64,000 nt of DNA, taken from contig NZ_OY781925.1 of the NCBI RefSeq assembly GCF_963677305.1, positions 3,190,783 through 3,254,782 of the forward strand. The letters run 5' to 3'. The translations under genes were made by a program, and so were the position numbers. The DNA comes from an uncultured Holophaga sp. Lineage in GTDB: Bacteria; Acidobacteriota; Holophagae; Holophagales; Holophagaceae. Below the pieces are notes generated by a model, which searched no databases, was not told the origin of the DNA, and saw only the letters and a list, made by a program, of their open reading frames with translations. Below, in pieces: positions 59,564 through 64,000 of this stretch; within the stretch, counting starts at the first letter, position 1; each line of letters begins with the position of its first letter.

Positions 59564-60550
59564 TCATGGTAGCGTCTCCTCCGCCTGGACGGAGGATAAG
59601 GCAACGCTGGGAAGCGACCCGAGCGCCGATCCGGGGCCACCTGACGGTGGTGGCTGGCGCATGCCAGCCCTTCTTCGGTTACCGGGGGTGGCCCAAGGCG
59701 ATAAATCCCGGGGGTTTGGGGGCAGAGCCCCCATGGTGCATAGGTCTGCGAACTCGTTGGGTGTATGGAACCCCAAGCTTGAATGGGGGTGCCCTTCGTT
59801 GAAGTGCCTCATGAAGGCCTGGGCGATCACCCTGGCTTCTGGCACGCCATGGAAGGACTCCCCATTCAGGCACTCGTCTCTGAATCGGGCATTGAAGCTT
59901 TCAGCCAGGCCATTCTGCCAAGGCTTACCCGGATCGATCAGGTGGGTGTCGACTCCTTGCTCTTTCAGCCAGAGCCCGATCTCCAGCGAGACGAACTCAG
60001 GGCCATTGTCGCTCCTGATGAACTTGGGAATCCCCCGTTGGGCCATGACGCGGATCAGCACCTCTTTGACATGGAGCGCCCGGAAGGACCGACCCACCTC
60101 GATTGCCAAACACTCCCGGGTGTACTCGTCCTCCAGGGTCAGGAACTTCAGGGCCGACCCTCCCAGGGTCCAGGCAAACACGAAGTCATAGGTCCACACG
60201 TGGTTCGGGAACTCGGCAGCCCTGGGGACACCATCGCCAGAACGGACCCTCCTATGCTTTGGGCGCCGGGTGAGCTGGAGTCCCAGCTTCTGCCAGAGTC
60301 GGCCCACCGCCTTGTGATTGATGACGATGCCCGCCCGACGAAGCAGGGCCCAGATGCGGACCTGCCCGTAGCGGGGATGCTCCGCACTCAGGGCCTGGAT
60401 GCGCTCTGCCAAGCAGTCCTGCGGCTTCGGGCGTACGCGATAGCGCATTCCCGACCGGGATAGGCCAATCAGAGCGGCGATGCGCCGCTCCGGGATCCGC
60501 CTGGCTTTCAGCACCCGAGCCCCTTCCCGCTTCTGCCGGGCGCTTACCAT
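59564..60550 (-). CDS. IS3-family transposase OrfB (DDE integrase domain)
   Basis: This 328-residue product of the downstream frame has an HTH-like start (RRIPERRIAALIGLSRSGM) and the DDE core: first Asp in HVWTYDFVFAW, second in IRSDNGPEFVSLE, and Glu in NGLAESFNARFRDEC. The active protein is made by -1 frameshifting from orfA at an A7 run just before the orfA stop. A Pro/Gly-rich C-terminal tail of about 60 residues lies beyond the usual end and may be IS-specific or non-functional readthrough. Confidence 0.93.
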   Translation of the reverse strand: MVSARQKREGARVLKARRIPERRIAALIGLSRSGMRYRVRPKPQDCLAERIQALSAEHPRYGQVRIWALLRRAGIVINHKAVGRLWQKLGLQLTRRPKHRRVRSGDGVPRAAEFPNHVWTYDFVFAWTLGGSALKFLTLEDEYTRECLAIEVGRSFRALHVKEVLIRVMAQRGIPKFIRSDNGPEFVSLEIGLWLKEQGVDTHLIDPGKPWQNGLAESFNARFRDECLNGESFHGVPEARVIAQAFMRHFNEGHPHSSLGFHTPNEFADLCTMGALPPNPRDLSPWATPGNRRRAGMRQPPPSGGPGSALGSLPSVALSSVQAEETLP

Positions 60551-60813
60551 TTTTTTCGGAGGAGCTCCTTCATGGCATCAATCTCGACTTCGCGCTGCCC
60601 CAGGAGGCGCAGCAGGCGGGCGTTGTCCTTCTCCAACTGCTTGAGTCGGCGGACATCCGATACCGTGCTTCCGGCGAACTTTCGCCGCCACCGGTAGATG
60701 GTCTGCTCGGCTACGCCATGCTCCCGGGCCAGATCTGCGATGGACTTCTCTCCTCGCTCGGCTTCCCGCAACACAGCCACGATCTGCTCGTCTGTCAGCT
60801 TCTGGGGTCTCAT
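60544..60813 (-). CDS. IS3-family transposase OrfA (HTH protein)
   Basis: This 89-residue protein has an HTH_Tnp_1 start (QKLTDEQIVAVLREAERGEK, then ADLAREHGVAEQTIYRWRRK) and a leucine-zipper C-terminus (LKQLEKDNARLLRLLGQREV) ending EIDAMKELLRKKW, which is the IS407-group hallmark. It overlaps orfB by 7 bp with the slippery AAAAAAA. Confidence 0.94.
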   Translation of the reverse strand: MRPQKLTDEQIVAVLREAERGEKSIADLAREHGVAEQTIYRWRRKFAGSTVSDVRRLKQLEKDNARLLRLLGQREVEIDAMKELLRKKW

Positions 60814-60840
60814 CAGGGGGCTCCTCTTTCAGGATGGACC

Positions 60841-60966
60841 CTAACGTTTCCTTTGGCTCTCAGATTTGGGGGAAGACCATCGGTAGATGGCAGCGCCCCA
60901 CTCAGGCCCGAGGAAGATCAGGACCATGAGGGCAAGGACAATCAACACACCTGTCAGGAATGCCAT
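60841..60966 (-). pseudogene. Small membrane protein gene with C-terminus replaced by IS insertion
   Basis: ATG 60966 with GGAGG upstream opens MAFLTGVLIVLALMVLIFLG-PEWGAAIYR, a single membrane helix. Codon 29 ends at the inner edge of the target duplication, after which the frame enters the IS and stops at 60841. Removing the IS and one TCGG joins it to SYQRSRNAGVSR and a TAG at 59430, giving an intact 41-residue protein. The insertion therefore broke a real small gene very near its end, and the altered tail has the same length. Confidence 0.7.
60880..60883. repeat. Target-site duplication TCGG (right)
   Basis: This is the partner of the duplication at 59469. Confidence 0.85.
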
Positions 60967-61103
60967 GCCAGCCTCCGGGTAGGGGGGAAGTAGTAGAGAG
61001 GTGCACGTCTCGCGGAAAAGGTTCGGAACTTTTTTTCACTCTACCGAAAATCCTCTTGGGGCACCAGCGACAGACCGCAGGCTCCAGGGGAGGATGGAGG
61101 CCA

Positions 61104-61499
61104 CTACAGACGATGAGCTCGAATGGCACTTTTGAAGTCGAGGAAGTCTGTGAGCTTCACAATCAATCCGGATGAGTCAAAGACGAATCGCTGGGCGATG
61201 GGGAGAATGAAGAACCCCTCCCCCATCTCGGGGATGGTGACCTCTATCTCAGCCATAGTGATGACCTCAAGCCCGTTGGTGAAGCTTCGCCTTCGCAGTG
61301 CCTTTTGACCTGAGAAGGAATGCCAGCGTTCTTCATAGAAAGCTCGGAGGGCATCTTTGCCAACGAGAACCGGGGTCGTCTCTGCCAACTGAAACTCAAT
61401 GTCGGAAGCGAAGCAGGCGAGCAGGGAATCAAGATCCCCAGTCTCAACGGCACTCAAATACGAGCTGAGAAGACCATGAGTTGCTGCGCCCAGCCTCAT
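61104..61499 (-). CDS. SnoaL/NTF2-like fold protein
   Basis: This 131-residue protein has the NTF2-like layout: helix LLSSYLSAVETGDLDSLLAC, then FASDIEFQL, KDALRAFYEERW, and a beta sheet with FVFDSSGLIVKLTDFLDF. Such proteins are small-molecule isomerases, cyclases or binding proteins of undefined ligand. It lies between the two IS copies, and its lower GC differs from the rest of the window, suggesting acquisition by transfer. The 265 bp upstream (61500-61764) hold no gene I can support. Confidence 0.8.
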   Translation of the reverse strand: MRLGAATHGLLSSYLSAVETGDLDSLLACFASDIEFQLAETTPVLVGKDALRAFYEERWHSFSGQKALRRRSFTNGLEVITMAEIEVTIPEMGEGFFILPIAQRFVFDSSGLIVKLTDFLDFKSAIRAHRL

Positions 61500-61764
61500 A
61501 TTGAGTCGCCTTGAGATGAGAGGAATTAGGGCAGTTTGGTTTGGACGGAGGGGTTCGTCAAGTTGCTCGATGAGTGAGAGTGGATTTGTCGAATCCCCTG
61601 TCGAATCCCCCCCATTGCTCGCCCATGTCCCTTGTTTTGCTCAGGCTGGTGAGCGACTTTCCAGATCCAGCATGGTGGCATTGCCGCAAACTGGCGAGGC
61701 AACTTGGTCGACTCCCTTGGGTCAGGGGAGTGTCAGGCATGCGGTGTGCTGGTCTGACGCCCCA

Positions 61765-62472
61765 CTACTCTTCTATAGCGCCTCCGACCGTTCGCAGGTG
61801 TTGGCGGAAGGTCAGAGTTGGATTCACGCGTCTGGCGTCCTGAAACTCAGTAAATTTGCACTGCTCCCTGAGGGAGGTGCCCATCTGCATCCGGGTTGCC
61901 TGGATGCGTTCGGTATCACGGATCGATGACGCCAATTCGGCTACCTCTGCCGCGCGATCGAGAGGGATGAAGATGATGCCGTCCTCGTCGCCCAGCAGAA
62001 AGTCCTCCTGGGTTATCGAGTGATCCCCGCACCGGGCAGACTCGAACGCGCAGGGCTCTTGGATGTCAATGCGCTGGGGTCCAGCAGGCAACGCTCCAAG
62101 GCTGAATATCGGGAGGCGGATCGTTGTTAGCTCTCGGGTGTCGCGGTGGAGTCCCCAGATGACGATTCCCGATAAGCCCGCCTTGGCAACCTCCAGGGCT
62201 ACTAGGTCACCCACGCAGGATTCGTCCATGCGTGCACCGTTGTCCACCAGGAGCACGTCCCCCGGCAAGGCGGAGTTCACAGCCTCAAGGAAGACATCAA
62301 CGCTACCGTAGTGGCGCACCGGGAATGCCCGCCCTGCAATATGAATGGGACTCCAAAGCCCCCGCAATTCACTCGGCGCAACCCTGATCGGGATACCCAA
62401 GCGCATGCATGCATCGGCAACGTGAGGGGTTGTCAAATCAAGGTATGTTCTTTGCGACGATCTGGAATCCAT
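61765..62472 (-). CDS. RraA-family protein (HMG/CHA aldolase-like)
   Basis: This 235-residue protein matches the RraA fold: VADACMRLGIPIRVAPSELR, GRAFPVRHYGSVD, LPGDVLLVDNGARMDESCVG, ALEVAKAGLSGIVIWGLHRD, and FLLGDEDGIIFIPLDRA. The GDVLLVDN and DEDG motifs are the metal and substrate sites of 4-hydroxy-4-methyl-2-oxoglutarate aldolases, so it may be a class II pyruvate aldolase. It is divergent from the Lrp gene with 93 bp between starts, and lies within the island flanked by IS copies. Confidence 0.88.
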   Translation of the reverse strand: MDSRSSQRTYLDLTTPHVADACMRLGIPIRVAPSELRGLWSPIHIAGRAFPVRHYGSVDVFLEAVNSALPGDVLLVDNGARMDESCVGDLVALEVAKAGLSGIVIWGLHRDTRELTTIRLPIFSLGALPAGPQRIDIQEPCAFESARCGDHSITQEDFLLGDEDGIIFIPLDRAAEVAELASSIRDTERIQATRMQMGTSLREQCKFTEFQDARRVNPTLTFRQHLRTVGGAIEE

Positions 62473-62565
62473 TTTGTCCTCCGGCTATCCATGTTAAAAA
62501 GGCTGGCGGGGAATGTGTTTCTGACTTCTTGCCAAATATGGCGATACATTAGAAGGTTTTCCCAA

Positions 62566-63033
62566 ATGGATGCGATCGATCGCAAAATTCTTGTCGAACT
62601 CCAGTCGGATGGGCGAATTTCTGTCACCGAGTTGGCTGAGCGGGTCGGTCTCAGTGTCTCCCCCTGTCACCGACGGGTTCGATCGCTTGAGCAAGTTGGA
62701 GTCATCAGGGGATATCACGCCCTCCTCGATCCGGGCAGCATCGGGCTGACGTTCTCCGCCATTGTGTTTGTCACCCTTCGGGAAGGTGATCGCAAGTCGG
62801 TGGAGGATTTTGAGATTGCTGTTTCCAAAGTCGTGGAAGTGATCCAGGCTCAGCGGCTTTTTGGGGATCCTGACTACATGCTGCATGTCGTTACGATGGA
62901 TCTTCAGGCATTTCAGAAACTGTATGACAACTGCCTATCTGCGCTTCCTTGTGTCCAGCGCCTCACTTCTACCCTTGTCATGAAGACCGTCGTGCAGGAT
63001 CGGCACCTGCCCCTGCTCGAATGTGGCGATTGA
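62566..63033 (+). CDS. Lrp/AsnC-family regulator
   Basis: ATG 62566 with AAGG nine bases upstream gives 155 residues. The HTH (MDAIDRKILVELQSDGRISV, ELAERVGLSVSPCHRRVRSL) is followed by the RAM effector domain (AIVFVTLREGDRKSVEDFEI, DPDYMLHVVTMDLQAFQKLY, TLVMKTVVQ). Lrp proteins respond to amino acids and often control a divergent gene, here the RraA-like gene. The open frame upstream to 62311 has no support. Confidence 0.93.
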   Translation: MDAIDRKILVELQSDGRISVTELAERVGLSVSPCHRRVRSLEQVGVIRGYHALLDPGSIGLTFSAIVFVTLREGDRKSVEDFEIAVSKVVEVIQAQRLFGDPDYMLHVVTMDLQAFQKLYDNCLSALPCVQRLTSTLVMKTVVQDRHLPLLECGD

Positions 63034-63209
63034 TGTCCGGGCAGACCTTCCTTCTCCACGTCTTGCACCGCAAGCAGGAGCAAGCAGCCCTACTTCATTC
63101 GCCCGCGTGAGCATGGACAGGTATTCGCATTCGCAGGGCTATGTGGTCTTCCCCCAAATCTGAGAGCCAAAGGAAACGTTAGGGTCCATCCTGAAAGAGG
63201 AGCCCCCTG

Positions 63210-63479
63210 ATGAGACCCCAGAAGCTGACAGACGAGCAGATCGTGGCTGTGTTGCGGGAAGCCGAGCGAGGAGAGAAGTCCATCGCAGATCTGGCCCGGG
63301 AGCATGGCGTAGCCGAGCAGACCATCTACCGGTGGCGGCGAAAGTTCGCCGGAAGCACGGTATCGGATGTCCGCCGACTCAAGCAGTTGGAGAAGGACAA
63401 CGCCCGCCTGCTGCGCCTCCTGGGGCAGCGCGAAGTCGAGATTGATGCCATGAAGGAGCTCCTCCGAAAAAAATGGTAA
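63210..63479 (+). CDS. IS3-family transposase OrfA, second copy
   Basis: It is identical over all 89 residues to the OrfA at 60544, including the ending KELLRKKW. The A7 run at 63467-63473, followed by TGGTAA, is the frameshift site. Confidence 0.94.
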   Translation: MRPQKLTDEQIVAVLREAERGEKSIADLAREHGVAEQTIYRWRRKFAGSTVSDVRRLKQLEKDNARLLRLLGQREVEIDAMKELLRKKW

Positions 63480-64000
63480 GCGCCCGGCAGAAGCGGGAAG
63501 GGGCTCGGGTGCTGAAAGCCAGGCGGATCCCGGAGCGGCGCATCGCCGCTCTGATTGGCCTATCCCGGTCGGGAATGCGCTATCGCGTACGCCCGAAGCC
63601 GCAGGACTGCTTGGCAGAGCGCATCCAGGCCCTGAGTGCGGAGCATCCCCGCTACGGGCAGGTCCGCATCTGGGCCCTGCTTCGTCGGGCGGGCATCGTC
63701 ATCAATCACAAGGCGGTGGGCCGACTCTGGCAGAAGCTGGGACTCCAGCTCACCCGGCGCCCAAAGCATAGGAGGGTCCGTTCTGGCGATGGTGTCCCCA
63801 GGGCTGCCGAGTTCCCGAACCACGTGTGGACCTATGACTTCGTGTTTGCCTGGACCCTGGGAGGGTCGGCCCTGAAGTTCCTGACCCTGGAGGACGAGTA
63901 CACCCGGGAGTGTTTGGCAATCGAGGTGGGTCGGTCCTTCCGGGCGCTCCATGTCAAAGAGGTGCTGATCCGCGTCATGGCCCAACGGGGGATTCCCAAG
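63473..64000 (+). CDS. IS3-family transposase OrfB, second copy (5' part)
   Basis: The ATG at 63473 opens MVSARQKREGARVLKARRIP, and the frame remains open to the window edge, past the first catalytic Asp (HVWTYDFVFAW) and just into the ALHVKEVLIRVMAQRGIPK region. It matches the copy at 59564 throughout. Confidence 0.92.
   Translation, partial: MVSARQKREGARVLKARRIPERRIAALIGLSRSGMRYRVRPKPQDCLAERIQALSAEHPRYGQVRIWALLRRAGIVINHKAVGRLWQKLGLQLTRRPKHRRVRSGDGVPRAAEFPNHVWTYDFVFAWTLGGSALKFLTLEDEYTRECLAIEVGRSFRALHVKEVLIRVMAQRGIPK

Larger units (their letters stand above)
59473..60879 (-). mobile_element. Complete IS3-family (IS407-like) insertion sequence, 1,407 bp
   Basis: Both ends start TGGTCTTCCCCCAA reading inward, and then diverge gradually with TG...CA termini. 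Inside lie overlapping orfA and orfB. The 4-bp TCGG target duplication and the intact ORFs point to recent insertion. A second, identical-looking copy in opposite orientation starts at 63144. Identity over the visible parts of orfA is complete. Confidence 0.93.
63144..64000 (+). mobile_element. Second IS3-family (IS407-like) copy, truncated by window end
   Basis: It starts with the same TGGTCTTCCCCCAA end, then the identical leader, orfA and the beginning of orfB, in the opposite orientation to the copy at 59473. About 857 bp of an expected 1,407 bp are visible. Its target duplication cannot be checked. Confidence 0.93.

Noticed and set aside
61501..61929. A 142-codon plus-strand ORF between the SnoaL- and RraA-like genes
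   Set aside because: It overlaps the 3' end of the RraA-like gene antisense and has no recognisable domain or ribosome site.
1..64000. CRISPR arrays, rRNA genes, prophage genes and an origin of replication
   Set aside because: I saw no regularly spaced repeats, rRNA-like text, phage structural genes or DnaA-box cluster.

Overview
The window is GC-rich Gram-negative DNA: TonB receptors, a patatin/beta-barrel protein, TolC, MipA-like and porin-like outer-membrane proteins, a lipobox protein. The gene mix (abundant molybdenum handling, FmdE and DUF364 families typical of anaerobes) fits an anaerobic or facultative bacterium; my inference, not proven by any marker here, is Acidobacteriota of the Holophaga/Geothrix type.

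Layout. 1-2.4 kb: the 5' part of an OPT-family transporter, a divergent GntR/FadR regulator with a perfect bidirectional terminator, and a small membrane protein. 2.5-12.4 kb: a TetR-TolC-MFP-RND efflux operon continuing into a patatin/BamA-like protein and a MipA/OmpV protein. 12.4-16.3 kb: tRNA-Arg(ACG), a DEAD-box helicase, a Ser/Thr-rich beta-helix lipoprotein and a cold-shock protein.

16.4-53.9 kb is the centre of interest: about 37 kb devoted almost wholly to molybdenum (or tungsten) acquisition. It holds modE and two molbindins, two ModABC transporters, two TonB receptors, a dedicated TonB-ExbB-ExbD, four DUF364 (putative metal-chelation) proteins, three FmdE-family proteins, two SAM methyltransferases plus a remnant, a porin, two FecCD-type permeases with ATPases and binding proteins, a radical-SAM/binding-protein fusion, a DUF1858/binding-protein fusion, a GTPase, a permease-less ABC ATPase, ModD, a TsaA-like protein and XdhC. 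At least seven, and up to ten, 24-bp inverted repeats of the form CGTTATA-N10-TATAACG, the architecture of the E. coli ModE operator, sit directly upstream of the transcription units. I read this as one ModE-controlled regulon in which molybdenum, probably as a chelate, crosses the outer membrane through TonB receptors or a porin, crosses the inner membrane through ModABC or FecBCD-type ABC transporters, and is processed in the cytoplasm by the radical-SAM/PBP-ModD module. The ligand chemistry is not known from sequence.

53.9-59.4 kb returns to housekeeping genes: NhaR-like LysR, RaiA/HPF, HtpX, a phospholipase D/cardiolipin synthase, a DODA-type dioxygenase, a glycosyltransferase and a Ser/Ala-rich protein. 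59.47-64 kb is a mobile region: two copies of one IS3-family (IS407-like) element in opposite orientation flank about 2.3 kb of lower-GC DNA with a SnoaL-like protein, an RraA-like protein and an Lrp/AsnC regulator. The first copy has a 4-bp target duplication and interrupts a small membrane-protein gene; the second runs off the window.
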